From Companilactobacillus musae (GTDB lineage: Bacteria; Bacillota; Bacilli; Lactobacillales; Lactobacillaceae): a DNA stretch of 64,000 bases. Shown here piece after piece: positions 26,972-36,945 of this stretch (position 1 is its first letter; every line of letters begins with the position of its first letter). The notes below the pieces were generated by a model that made no database searches, was not told the origin of the DNA, and saw only the letters and a program-made list of their open reading frames with translations. The stretch spans positions 76,468-140,467 of the forward strand of contig NZ_BIFW01000003.1 in the NCBI RefSeq assembly GCF_003967595.1. Reading direction: 5' to 3'. The position numbers and the translations under genes are program-made.

Positions 26972-27859
26972 CTAGTTATTTTTTTGCTTATCATATTCTT
27001 TTCTTAAAGCATTAATTCGTAATTCAACTACTTCATTACGGTTAATCTTGGCAAATGCCAAAGACTCAGTTAACAAGCCATCAACAACTTCCCCAGACTT
27101 ATTTTGCCCAATCGCTATTTTAGCTGCCAAGAATTTCAAACGAGGTAAGTAATAAGTAATATGTTGCTCGGAACATAGCTTAATACCTCGATCGACTAAC
27201 TCAGAACTCACTTCATAATTCTCAACTTTAATGTAAAATTCAGCTGCAAAGAATACTACAGTCAAAATTCTTAAATAAACATTGATACTACCCTTTTGGA
27301 AAGTTTGATCTTTATGAATATTAATATAAGACAAAACTTTAGAGAAATAGAATTCGGCCTGCTTAACTTCACCGCGCCTTGAATAAAAGATTCCCATTCC
27401 TGTATAAGCTAAATAAGTATAAATTGTTTGATGTTTTTCATCCAGATCATCTAAAATTTGAGAAAGTGAATAAAATAATTCTTCAGAAGTTCCATTTGTC
27501 AAAGCTATGAACAAACCTTTTTGATAAAAGAACTGCATTTTCAAAGCATTATTATTTATCTTATCGCTATCAATCTCGGATAAACTCTGAGATACTTTCG
27601 GATAATTTTCCATCATTAGTTCGCTCTCAACTCGATTGAGTACCGTTCGCATATGTGTTGTTGACTCTATTGAATTTCTATACAAATCATCAACTGACAA
27701 ACCAAGTCTTTCGCATAACCTATTTAAAATATTTAAAGATGGGACCCGACCATTGTTCTCAAATTTACTCAACGTTGATTGTGTACAGATTCCCTTACAT
27801 AACTTAACTTGGGATATCTTTAAAGACTTTCTCCGTTCAATAAAAATGTTAGTATCCAT
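26972..27859 (-). CDS. RNPP-like regulator (HTH plus TPR-type helical domain)
   Basis: 295 aa. XRE helix-turn-helix at about 5-60 (QVKLCKGICTQSTLSKFENNGRVPSLNIL) and a long all-helical C-terminal part with tetratricopeptide-like repeats, the PlcR/Rgg layout that binds short secreted peptides. GAGGAT precedes the ATG by 8 nt. No convincing cognate peptide gene is next to it. It converges on the adhesin gene; control of that gene is possible but only suggested by position. Confidence 0.75.
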   Translation of the reverse strand: MDTNIFIERRKSLKISQVKLCKGICTQSTLSKFENNGRVPSLNILNRLCERLGLSVDDLYRNSIESTTHMRTVLNRVESELMMENYPKVSQSLSEIDSDKINNNALKMQFFYQKGLFIALTNGTSEELFYSLSQILDDLDEKHQTIYTYLAYTGMGIFYSRRGEVKQAEFYFSKVLSYINIHKDQTFQKGSINVYLRILTVVFFAAEFYIKVENYEVSSELVDRGIKLCSEQHITYYLPRLKFLAAKIAIGQNKSGEVVDGLLTESLAFAKINRNEVVELRINALRKEYDKQKNN

Positions 27860-28164
27860 AATATTATCCTCATTATCTTTTGAAATCTAAAGAATGAATT
27901 ATGCAATTTATTCAAAAAAATCACGGAATATTTTACATAAAAATTTAGATTTAAAATCACCATTACTACTATATTCAATTATCTAATTTATAGGTTGATT
28001 TGTAAACATATATATCAAATTTATATTGAATCAAAAAATAATAATATTTATTTTATTTATTAGTCCCGAAAATTTTCTGAAATTCTTTTTCATTACAAAA
28101 TGAAAAAAATATATGACAATTGAGCAAGTCTGCGTTATTATATATTCCATGTTAAAAAAACAGC
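27860..28164. other. AT-rich divergent control region
   Basis: A 341-bp gap to the next start at 28201, very AT-rich. It must contain the promoters of the RNPP-like gene and the amino-acid permease. A 30-codon ATG reading frame at about 27893 has no ribosome site and is not called. Confidence 0.5.
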
Positions 28165-28183
28165 TGTTCACAGATAGTGAACA
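28165..28183. promoter_or_regulatory. Inverted repeat in front of the amino-acid permease ribosome site
   Basis: TGTTCAC-AGATA-GTGAACA, a perfect 7-bp dyad ending 17 nt before the start codon. Operator or RNA hairpin. Confidence 0.5.
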
Positions 28184-28200
28184 CAAAGGGTGGGATTTAT

Positions 28201-29625
28201 ATGGCTAAAGATAAGGAAAACTTAAGCCGCAGCTTATCTTCAAGACAGATGCAAATGATTGCTTTAGGTGGAACCATTGGGGTTGGTCTATTTATGGGGT
28301 CAGCTTCTACTATTAAATGGACCGGACCTTCAGTTCTATTAGCTTATGCTTTGGCTGGATTAATCCTTTATATGGTTATGAGAGCTTTGGGGGAAATGCT
28401 CTACGTTGATCCATCTACGGGATCTTTTGCTAAATATGCAACTGAATATATTCATCCCGTTGTCGGATATTTAACGGCTTGGAGCAATGTCTTCCAATAT
28501 TTAGTTGTTGGTATCAGTGAAGTTATTGCTGTTGGTACTTATCTGGAGTTCTGGTTTCCAACAATGCCTAAGTGGATTGCAGGTGTTGTCGTTGTTGTAA
28601 CACTCTGTGCGGCCAATTTGACTTCTGTTAAAGCTTACGGTGAATTGGAATTCTGGTTCGCCTTAATCAAAGTTTTAACAATTATCATGATGATTATCTT
28701 AGGATTCTTCGTAATCGTCTTCGGTGTTGGTAACGGCGGTCATCCTGTTGGTATCAGTAATCTCTGGACAAATGGTGGCTTCTTTACCGGAGGTCTAAAA
28801 GGATTCATCTTTGCACTATCAATCGTTGTAGCATCTTATCAAGGTATTGAAGTTATCGGTATCACAGCTGGTGAAGCTGAAAATCCTCAAGAAAATATTG
28901 TTAAAGCCATTCGTTCAATCGTTGGTAGAATTTTAATTTTCTATATTGGTGCTATTTTCGTGATTGTCTCTATCTATCCTTGGGACAAATTAGGTACAAT
29001 TGGTTCTCCATTCGTTGAAACCTTTGCCAAGGTAGGTATCACTTTTGCGGCCGAAATTATCAACTTCGTTATGTTAACAGCTGCCATGTCTGGGTGTAAC
29101 TCTGGTATCTTCAGTTCCAGCCGTATGCTTTACACTCTAGGACTTGAAAAGCACTTACCTAAATCATTCGTTAAATTATCAAAACACAACGTTCCTTATA
29201 TTCCAGTTCTTACAATTTCCATTGGTATTCTATTAGGCTTGATTTTAAATTACTCACTACCGTTACTACTACATACCTCAAGCAATATCTTCGTTATTGT
29301 TTATAGTTCTAGTGTACTTCCAGGTATGGTTCCTTGGTTTGTTATTTTAATCAGTGAACTACGATTCAGAAAGATCAATAAAGAAAAAATGAAAGATCAT
29401 CCATTCAAAATGCCGCTCTTCCCTATCAGTAACTACCTTGCAATTGCTTCACTATTGGTTATTTTAGTTTTCATGTTCTTAAACCCTGAGACAACCGTTT
29501 CACTATTAGTTGGAGTTGTTTTCTTAGTCATTATGACATTGCTCTACTTCATCAAAGAACGTAAACCAAATAAAGCTGCCGTCACAGAAAAAAACTCTGA
29601 AACAGAATCAGAAGAACTAGATTAA
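28201..29625 (+). CDS. Amino acid permease (APC superfamily, AAT type)
   Basis: 474 aa with twelve hydrophobic segments. N-terminal LSSRQMQMIALGGTIGVGLFMGSASTI is the conserved first helix of the amino-acid transporter (AAT) family; GEAENPQENIVKAIRS is the usual loop motif. Start at 28201 has GGGTGGGA 5 nt upstream; the longer GTG reading overlaps the inverted repeat. Probable proton symporter; the amino acid carried cannot be told. Ends in a charged Glu/Asp tail. Confidence 0.85.
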   Translation: MAKDKENLSRSLSSRQMQMIALGGTIGVGLFMGSASTIKWTGPSVLLAYALAGLILYMVMRALGEMLYVDPSTGSFAKYATEYIHPVVGYLTAWSNVFQYLVVGISEVIAVGTYLEFWFPTMPKWIAGVVVVVTLCAANLTSVKAYGELEFWFALIKVLTIIMMIILGFFVIVFGVGNGGHPVGISNLWTNGGFFTGGLKGFIFALSIVVASYQGIEVIGITAGEAENPQENIVKAIRSIVGRILIFYIGAIFVIVSIYPWDKLGTIGSPFVETFAKVGITFAAEIINFVMLTAAMSGCNSGIFSSSRMLYTLGLEKHLPKSFVKLSKHNVPYIPVLTISIGILLGLILNYSLPLLLHTSSNIFVIVYSSSVLPGMVPWFVILISELRFRKINKEKMKDHPFKMPLFPISNYLAIASLLVILVFMFLNPETTVSLLVGVVFLVIMTLLYFIKERKPNKAAVTEKNSETESEELD

Positions 29626-29693
29626 AAATAAAACGCCACCTACTAAGACCTCTTATATATCTAGGTCTTTAATAGATGGCATTTTATTTTTTT
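29626..29693. terminator. Long imperfect bidirectional hairpin (GGCATC type)
   Basis: Arms AAAAT..ACGCCA-CTA..AAGACCT and AGGTCTT..ATAG-TGGC..ATTTT around an AT-rich loop; A-run left, T-run right. One of the recurring hairpins of this window. Confidence 0.7.
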
Positions 29694-29712
29694 ATATCTT
29701 AATTTTTAAAGT

Positions 29713-31131
29713 TTAGTTCTTAAAAACAGCTAATCCTCCAGCAGGATTATTCCAATCTGGTTCTTGGGCTGTTACAACTAACTTTTCATTTGTAAAGGCT
29801 GTTAATCCCAATTGGCTCATTTCACGACCGTATCCTGAACCTTTAACACCACCAAATGGTAACTCTGGCAATGAAACAAGGAATGAGTTTACAAAAACCA
29901 TACCAGTTTCAATCTTCTCTGCAACTGACTTACCATGTTGTGGATCGGATGAAACAACAATTCCACCTAATCCTAATTCAGAATCATTGGCCAAATCAAT
30001 TGCTTCTTGATCAGAGCTTACTTTAAATACTTGAGCAATTGGTCCAAACATTTCATCATAGAATTCTGGATTGTCTTTTGAAATATCAGTCAAAATAGTT
30101 GGTTGAATAAATTGACCTGGCAAATCTATTGGTTGGTTACCGTAATATACCTTAGCACCACCAGCTACAGCCTTATCAATTTGTCCTTGAAGTTTATCCT
30201 TAGCACGCTTGGAATTCATTGGAGCAATTGTAGTCTTAGAATCCATTGGATCACCAGGAACTAATTTTTCAAAATTAGCTTTGAGTTTCTTTAAGAATTC
30301 ATCGTATAAGTTATCTGCCACAATAAATCTTTTATCTGAGGTACATACTTGTCCGGCGTTATAAATTCTAACTCTCCAGGCTAAATCAACTGCTTTATCT
30401 ACATCAGCATCTGACAAAACGACAAAAGCATCAGAACCACCTAATTCCATCGAATTCTTTTTAAGGTTCTTACCAGCCGTTTCAGCAACTGACTGACCAC
30501 CACGTTTTGATCCAGTTAAAGCCACACCTTGAACACGAGGGTCGGCAATAATGTCACTAACTTGATCGTAACTAGCGAAAAGATTTGTCAAACTTCCTTC
30601 TGGAGCTCCAGCTTCTTGAACAATTTTCTCAAAAGCGGCAGCTGAACCAGGAGTATTTGAAGCGTGCTTCAAGATCATTGGGTTACCTACCATAAAGTTA
30701 GGAGCAAAGACACGCATGATTTGATAATATGGGAAATTCCATGGTTCCACCATCATCAAAACACCTGTAGATTGATGTAAAATCTCAGCATCTCCAGTAT
30801 TTCGACTAGTAATTGGTGTTGGTTTTAACATATCGGCACCATTATCAGCGTAATAATCAGCAATAATAGCACACAATTCTACTTCACCCTTTGATTCGGA
30901 TAAAAGCTTCCCCATATCTATGGTAGCAATCTTGGCTAATTCATCTTCATTCTTTCTCAACAAAGCCGCTATTTTGTGTAACACATTAGCTCGATTATTA
31001 ACTGGTTCATTACGCCATTCTTTGTACAATGCATGTCCGACACTTAGTGCTTTCTCAATTTTTTCTGATGTTGCATTGGGATATTCTTTAATAAGTTCAT
31101 TTGTATATGGATTAACAGTTTTATAGGCCAT
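29713..31131 (-). CDS. NAD(P)-dependent aldehyde dehydrogenase (succinate-semialdehyde dehydrogenase type)
   Basis: 472 aa, cytoplasmic oxidation of an aldehyde to the acid. Catalytic C263 (NAGQVCTSDKR) and general-base E229 (MELGGSDAF) are present, with the WNFPYYQIMRV cofactor segment near 131. The overall pattern is nearest GabD/SSADH proteins of lactobacilli. Start at 31131 chosen for AGGAGG 7 nt upstream. No GABA transaminase or transporter pair is adjacent, so the natural aldehyde is uncertain. Confidence 0.85.
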   Translation of the reverse strand: MAYKTVNPYTNELIKEYPNATSEKIEKALSVGHALYKEWRNEPVNNRANVLHKIAALLRKNEDELAKIATIDMGKLLSESKGEVELCAIIADYYADNGADMLKPTPITSRNTGDAEILHQSTGVLMMVEPWNFPYYQIMRVFAPNFMVGNPMILKHASNTPGSAAAFEKIVQEAGAPEGSLTNLFASYDQVSDIIADPRVQGVALTGSKRGGQSVAETAGKNLKKNSMELGGSDAFVVLSDADVDKAVDLAWRVRIYNAGQVCTSDKRFIVADNLYDEFLKKLKANFEKLVPGDPMDSKTTIAPMNSKRAKDKLQGQIDKAVAGGAKVYYGNQPIDLPGQFIQPTILTDISKDNPEFYDEMFGPIAQVFKVSSDQEAIDLANDSELGLGGIVVSSDPQHGKSVAEKIETGMVFVNSFLVSLPELPFGGVKGSGYGREMSQLGLTAFTNEKLVVTAQEPDWNNPAGGLAVFKN

Positions 31132-31344
31132 TATTAATTCCTCCTGAGTAATAAACGAGAACACTTTTATTAATTTATACATCTATTGTAAGATACCGTT
31201 TTCATTTTTCAAGCATTTGCACTCCACCACTTCTCACATTGGACCGTACCTATCCTGAAAATTAAAAAAATATTAAAATCTTTCAAACCCTTTTTAAAAA
31301 AAGTGTAGTATTGAGCATATATAATTAATGAAGGGTGTTTTTAT

Positions 31345-32283
31345 ATGGGCGTTTTCTTCTCAAGTATTCAAGGAATCCTAATTATCATCGGTTTAATTGC
31401 TGTTGGTTATGGTCTAAGTTATTTAGGTTGGTTTTCAGAAAATTCAACTCGACTAATTGCTAAATTGGTTACACAAGTTGCATTGCCTACTTATATGATT
31501 TCTACTATTACTAAAGATTTTACTGCTAAAAAATTGATAAAACTTCTGCCTGACTTAGCAGTACCTGTTTTATCAATGACCATTTTGATTTTTATTTCGA
31601 TTCTTTTGATTAAAATTTTAAAAATTGATCCTAAACATAAAGGACTTTTCTCATCAATGTTCTTTAACTCCAACACGGTCTTCGTTGGTTTGCCAGTTAA
31701 TATGGCTCTCTTTGGGGAAAAGAGTTTGCCTTATGTTCTAGTCTATTACATGGCTAACACTACATTTTTCTGGACTTTAGGTACTTACCTAATTCAAATG
31801 GATGGTGAGATCAAAGGTACATTTAAATTAAAGACAACCTTAAAGAAAATATTCTCACCACCATTGTTAGGATTCATCATTGGTTTGATATTAGTTATGT
31901 TACATATTCAATTACCTAACTTCTTAATGTCAGATTTTGAATACCTTGGAAATCTAACAATTCCTCTTTCGATGATCTTTATCGGTATTTCTATTTACAA
32001 CGCTGGACTTAAAAATGTTTCCTTCCACAAAGATAATTTGGCTATTCTCTTTGGAAGATTCATTTGTGCTCCTTTACTAATGGCTGGTTTATTTCTTTTC
32101 ATTCCTGCTACTCCACTAATGAAACAAGTCTTTATCGTCCAAGCCGCTATGCCAGTTATGACCAATGCACCGGTAGTTGCTAAACTCTATCACGCCGATT
32201 CTGATTATGCAGCTATCATGGTTACTGAAACAACTTTGATGAGTTTGATTGTGGTTCCAATTATTATGATGTTAATTAAATAG
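31345..32283 (+). CDS. AEC-family transporter (auxin efflux carrier type)
   Basis: 312 aa with about ten membrane segments in two halves, including NSNTVFVGLPVNMALFGE and PLLMAGLFLF with AAMPVMTNAPVVAKLY, the family's cross-over motifs. In lactic acid bacteria such carriers often move organic acids such as malate; nothing nearby fixes the substrate. GAAGGGTG precedes the ATG. Confidence 0.8.
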   Translation: MGVFFSSIQGILIIIGLIAVGYGLSYLGWFSENSTRLIAKLVTQVALPTYMISTITKDFTAKKLIKLLPDLAVPVLSMTILIFISILLIKILKIDPKHKGLFSSMFFNSNTVFVGLPVNMALFGEKSLPYVLVYYMANTTFFWTLGTYLIQMDGEIKGTFKLKTTLKKIFSPPLLGFIIGLILVMLHIQLPNFLMSDFEYLGNLTIPLSMIFIGISIYNAGLKNVSFHKDNLAILFGRFICAPLLMAGLFLFIPATPLMKQVFIVQAAMPVMTNAPVVAKLYHADSDYAAIMVTETTLMSLIVVPIIMMLIK

Positions 32284-32333
32284 AATTTTTAAGAGTTTGG
32301 AACGAAATATATCTCAGCTCTCAAACAACAAAT

Positions 32334-32382
32334 AGTCTCCGCGCAGTGATCATCAAGAATGATTGCCACACGGGGATTTCTT
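32334..32382 (+). terminator. Imperfect terminator hairpin (TCTCC type)
   Basis: AGTCTCCGCGCAGTGATCAT pairs imperfectly with ATGATTGCCACACGGGGATTT, then T-rich. Sister of hairpins at 5873 and 60529. Confidence 0.65.
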
Positions 32383-32493
32383 TATGTTATCTCAGTACAA
32401 ATATTAAAATTATTATAATGTTATTAGATTTAATGCTGTGATTTTAACTTTCAAAATGTCATAATGTATTTACATAAAGTTAGGAAGTGTACT

Positions 32494-33885
32494 ATGCCAT
32501 CATTATTTAGAAAAAAGGATATCGTTAACGATCTTTTAAATGAAAAAACTAGTTTACCTAGAACGCTCTCTGCCAAAGATCTAATTATCATGGGTGTTGG
32601 TGTCATTGTTGGATCAGGTATTTTCATTACTCCTGGTATTATTGCCGCTAATTACGCTGGTCCTGGGGTTATTTTGACGTATCTTTTAGCAGCTTTAGTC
32701 TGTATTGGTGCCGCATTTTGTTATTCTGAATTCTCCTCGACTATTCCTTTAGCAGGTAGTGCCTACACTTATTCCTACTCCGTTTATGGGGAAATCGTCG
32801 CTTGGATAGTTGGTTGGTCTTTAATATCCGAATATCTATTTGCGGCGTCCTCAACTGCTGTAAGTTGGTCGGCTTACTTTAGAAATCTTTTAGCTGGTTT
32901 TGGTATCCAATTACCCAAAGCTTTGCAATCTGCTGCCGGAACTGCTGGGAATACTGGTGGTCGATTTGATATTGTTGCCTTCGTAATTGTCTTTATTGCT
33001 ACGGTTCTTTTATTACAAGGTATGACTGAATCAATGAAAGTTAATACAATTATGGTTTACGTCAAAATCTTTGTTATCTTGCTATTTGTTGCTGTAACAG
33101 TATTTTATGTTAAGCCTAAAAACTACAATCCTTTCTTACCGTTTGGAGTAGGTGGGATTGGACGTGGTGCTGCAGTTGCTTTCTATGCTTTCTTAGGATT
33201 TGACGTTGTTTCCTCAGCGAGTGAAGAGGTTAAAAATCCTAAAAGAAATATGCCCATTGGTATCATAGCTTCACTTTTGATTGTAGCAATTCTATACAGT
33301 TTGGTTTCACTAGTATTAGTAGGAGCTGTCAATTACAAGAAATTGAATGTTGCTGATCCAGTTTCTCATGCTTTGAACCTACTCAACCTAAATTGGGTCT
33401 CAGGTATTGTTTCATTGGGCGCCATAATGGGAATGACAACCGTCCTATTAGTCGTTATCTACGGTGGAACTCGGTTGATCTTCTCCTTTAGCCGTGATGG
33501 CTTGCTTCCAAAGCAGTTCAAGAATCTCAGTTCTAAAGGGGTTCCCGTTCGTAGTACTATTTTAGTTGGATTGATTGCTGCTACTTGTGCCGCCGTAATT
33601 CCCATTGAAAAAATAACTGAACTAGTTAATATCGGAACATTGTTAGCTTTCGCAGTAACATCAATCGGTGTCATCTTTTTACGTCACAGCAAAAATACTA
33701 AAGACTTGCAACCAGCTTTCAAAGTTCCATTTTACCCAGTCTTTCCTTTAATATCCTTTGTTGCTTGCATTTATTTAATGACACAATTGCAAAGTTTTAC
33801 TTGGAAAATGTACGCCATTTGGACCGCTATTGGTCTGATCATTTATTTCGGCTATGGTTATCGTCATAGCAATGAGAAAAAATAA
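32494..33885 (+). CDS. APC-family amino acid permease (cationic amino acid/YfnA type)
   Basis: 463 aa, twelve or more hydrophobic segments. LSAKDLIIMGVGVIVGSGIF is the conserved first helix; FYAFLGFDVVSSASEEVKNP the central motif of the cationic amino-acid transporter branch. Start at 32494 has AGGAAG about 7 nt upstream; the longer reading has none. Substrate not identified. Confidence 0.82.
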   Translation: MPSLFRKKDIVNDLLNEKTSLPRTLSAKDLIIMGVGVIVGSGIFITPGIIAANYAGPGVILTYLLAALVCIGAAFCYSEFSSTIPLAGSAYTYSYSVYGEIVAWIVGWSLISEYLFAASSTAVSWSAYFRNLLAGFGIQLPKALQSAAGTAGNTGGRFDIVAFVIVFIATVLLLQGMTESMKVNTIMVYVKIFVILLFVAVTVFYVKPKNYNPFLPFGVGGIGRGAAVAFYAFLGFDVVSSASEEVKNPKRNMPIGIIASLLIVAILYSLVSLVLVGAVNYKKLNVADPVSHALNLLNLNWVSGIVSLGAIMGMTTVLLVVIYGGTRLIFSFSRDGLLPKQFKNLSSKGVPVRSTILVGLIAATCAAVIPIEKITELVNIGTLLAFAVTSIGVIFLRHSKNTKDLQPAFKVPFYPVFPLISFVACIYLMTQLQSFTWKMYAIWTAIGLIIYFGYGYRHSNEKK

Positions 33886-33908
33886 CTATCTAACCTTGTT
33901 CCTATGTC

Positions 33909-33988
33909 AAAAAAAACGGCATCTATATAAGAAATATTCAGGGCATGTAATATATACCTGAATTTCTTAATAGACACCGTTCTTTTTT
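33909..33988. terminator. Long imperfect bidirectional hairpin (GGCATC type)
   Basis: ACGG-TCTAT-TAAGAA-ATTCAGG pairs with CCTGAAT-CTTA-TAGA-CCGT around an AT loop, A-run left and T-run right. It separates the convergent permease and guaB. Confidence 0.75.
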
Positions 33989-33997
33989 ATCTAAATT

Positions 33998-35519
<1,522 letters not shown>

Positions 35520-35529
35520 ATTTATAAAC

Positions 35530-35558
35530 ATGGTATACGATTTTTTTAAGATAGTCAA
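35530..35558 (-). promoter_or_regulatory. guaB promoter
   Basis: On the minus strand TTGACT, 17-nt spacer, TACCAT. Confidence 0.6.
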
Positions 35559-35579
35559 TCAAAGTTTGTGAAATAAAAA

Positions 35580-35607
35580 AGAGCTTATCGTCATAACGAC
35601 AAGCTCA
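35580..35607 (-). terminator. Terminator of the small membrane-protein gene upstream of guaB
   Basis: GAGCTT-TCGT pairs with ACGA-AAGCTC, followed on the minus strand by TTTTTTATTT. Confidence 0.8.
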
Positions 35608-35961
35608 TTAATACATTTTTATAGCTACTACTTTATAATTCCATAAATTTTGTTTTTTTAAATAAAAATCAAAACTTCTTTTTTTAAGACATAATTTATA
35701 TTTGATAAGATTATTTTCTTTAGAAATAATCTCATCTACTCGATACAATTCATGCTTATAATTCCGAAGCAAATAATCGGCGGTCTTGTTATCAACTGAA
35801 ATTTGGGATATTTTCTCCCTATCCAGTAAAATATTACGACAAGCAAGTACCATCCTCTTACGAATAAAATCATTAACAAATAAAACAATAATTATGGCAG
35901 CTACAATAACTAAAAGTACCCCACCATAAATCTCCGTAATTACCACATTAGATAAACTCAT
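35608..35961 (-). CDS. Hypothetical single-span membrane protein
   Basis: 117 aa. One N-terminal membrane helix (about 7-29, GVLLVIVAAIIIVLFV) followed by a basic cytoplasmic part rich in Lys, Arg and Leu. I do not recognise a family. ATG at 35961 preferred over a TTG twelve bases upstream. Confidence 0.6.
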   Translation of the reverse strand: MSLSNVVITEIYGGVLLVIVAAIIIVLFVNDFIRKRMVLACRNILLDREKISQISVDNKTADYLLRNYKHELYRVDEIISKENNLIKYKLCLKKRSFDFYLKKQNLWNYKVVAIKMY

Positions 35962-36111
35962 AATAATCAACACTTTTTATATTTTTATTTAAATAAATCA
36001 TATCATGGTAATATTATTGTTATCAAATAGTGCGCTTGTGGTTTTTGACTTGGTTGTTTTTTATCTTCATGGTAAGATTTCTCTACAAGTGTTTTAGGGG
36101 GAAAATATATT

Positions 36112-36423
36112 ATGAAAAAATTGGTTAGGGACAAAATACCCGATATTCTTTCAAACGATGCCCAATTTGAAATTCTTTCTAATGAGGACTACAGAAAATC
36201 ATTACGCGATAAGATCACTGAGGAAGCTCAAGAGGTCAAACAGGCTGAAACAAGGGCAAATCTTGTCGAAGAACTAGGCGATCTTGAGGAAGTTATCCGT
36301 GCAATTTTAGACGATGCTTCGATCAATTATGAAGAAATGGACAGTCTTCGCCAAGCAAAAATAAATCAAAAAGGCAAATTTGCTCAAAAATTTGTTATGA
36401 TAAAACCCGATGAAGAATTGTAA
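36112..36423 (+). CDS. MazG-like nucleotide pyrophosphohydrolase
   Basis: 103 aa, all-alpha NTP pyrophosphohydrolase fold. The metal-binding pattern EEAQEVKQ ... EELGDLEEV (EExxE then ExxD) is present, after a KLVRDKIPDIL start typical of the small 'phosphoribosyl-ATP pyrophosphohydrolase-like' group. Likely removes aberrant nucleotides; substrate unknown. Monocistronic with a terminator that overlaps its end. Confidence 0.8.
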   Translation: MKKLVRDKIPDILSNDAQFEILSNEDYRKSLRDKITEEAQEVKQAETRANLVEELGDLEEVIRAILDDASINYEEMDSLRQAKINQKGKFAQKFVMIKPDEEL

Positions 36424-36446
36424 AAAGATTATAATTCTTCTTTTTT
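36412..36446 (+). terminator. Terminator of the MazG-like gene
   Basis: GAAGAATT pairs with AATTCTTC across the stop codon, then a T-run. Confidence 0.75.
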
Positions 36447-36524
36447 GTTCAGCAAATACAATTTGTACATAAATTCAAAACGGTTTAATATGGTACTTAT
36501 ACTTTTAATAGGAAGAAGATTACA

Positions 36525-36896
36525 ATGCAAATCTTAACTTTATTTTTAGTCGCATTGGTTGCTCTGGAACATATTGGTATCGCCGGTTTAGAGATGTTTG
36601 CTAAACCTGATATTCAAGCCAATGCTTTTGATATGTCAGTCAACTTTGTGAAAACTAAGGAAGCTCAAACAGCCTTAGCCAATCAGGGCATTTATAACGG
36701 TATGCTTGGCGTTTTAATTCTACTAATGATCTTATTTTTCACGGGCTCAGTTTTAAAAACTATTTTGATCCTGTTAATGCTTTACATCATTGTTGTTGCT
36801 ATTTATGGCGCCGTTACTGCCACTAAGAAGATCCTTTATTTACAAGGATTACCTGCTTTGATTGCTTTAATTTTCGTGATGGCTTTTTATCACTAA
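36525..36896 (+). CDS. DUF1304 membrane protein
   Basis: 123 aa, four hydrophobic segments, with the DUF1304 pattern VALEHIGIAGLEMF near the N-terminus and ANQGIYNGML near residue 64. Function unknown for the family. AGGAAG precedes the ATG. Separated from the flippase gene by only about 40 nt, possibly co-transcribed. Confidence 0.8.
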   Translation: MQILTLFLVALVALEHIGIAGLEMFAKPDIQANAFDMSVNFVKTKEAQTALANQGIYNGMLGVLILLMILFFTGSVLKTILILLMLYIIVVAIYGAVTATKKILYLQGLPALIALIFVMAFYH

Positions 36897-36945
36897 TTCG
36901 TAGCACTCTACAATTAAAAGCAACTTTATAAGAATGGAAAATAAA

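Noticed and set aside
27893..27985. 30-codon ATG frame as a pheromone for the RNPP-like regulator
   Set aside because: No ribosome site, no hydrophobic signal-like segment followed by a mature peptide; lies in AT-rich DNA where such frames are expected.
36112..36423. MazG-like gene as a sign of a prophage
   Set aside because: No integrase, capsid or lysis genes and no attachment repeats surround it; it sits among housekeeping genes.
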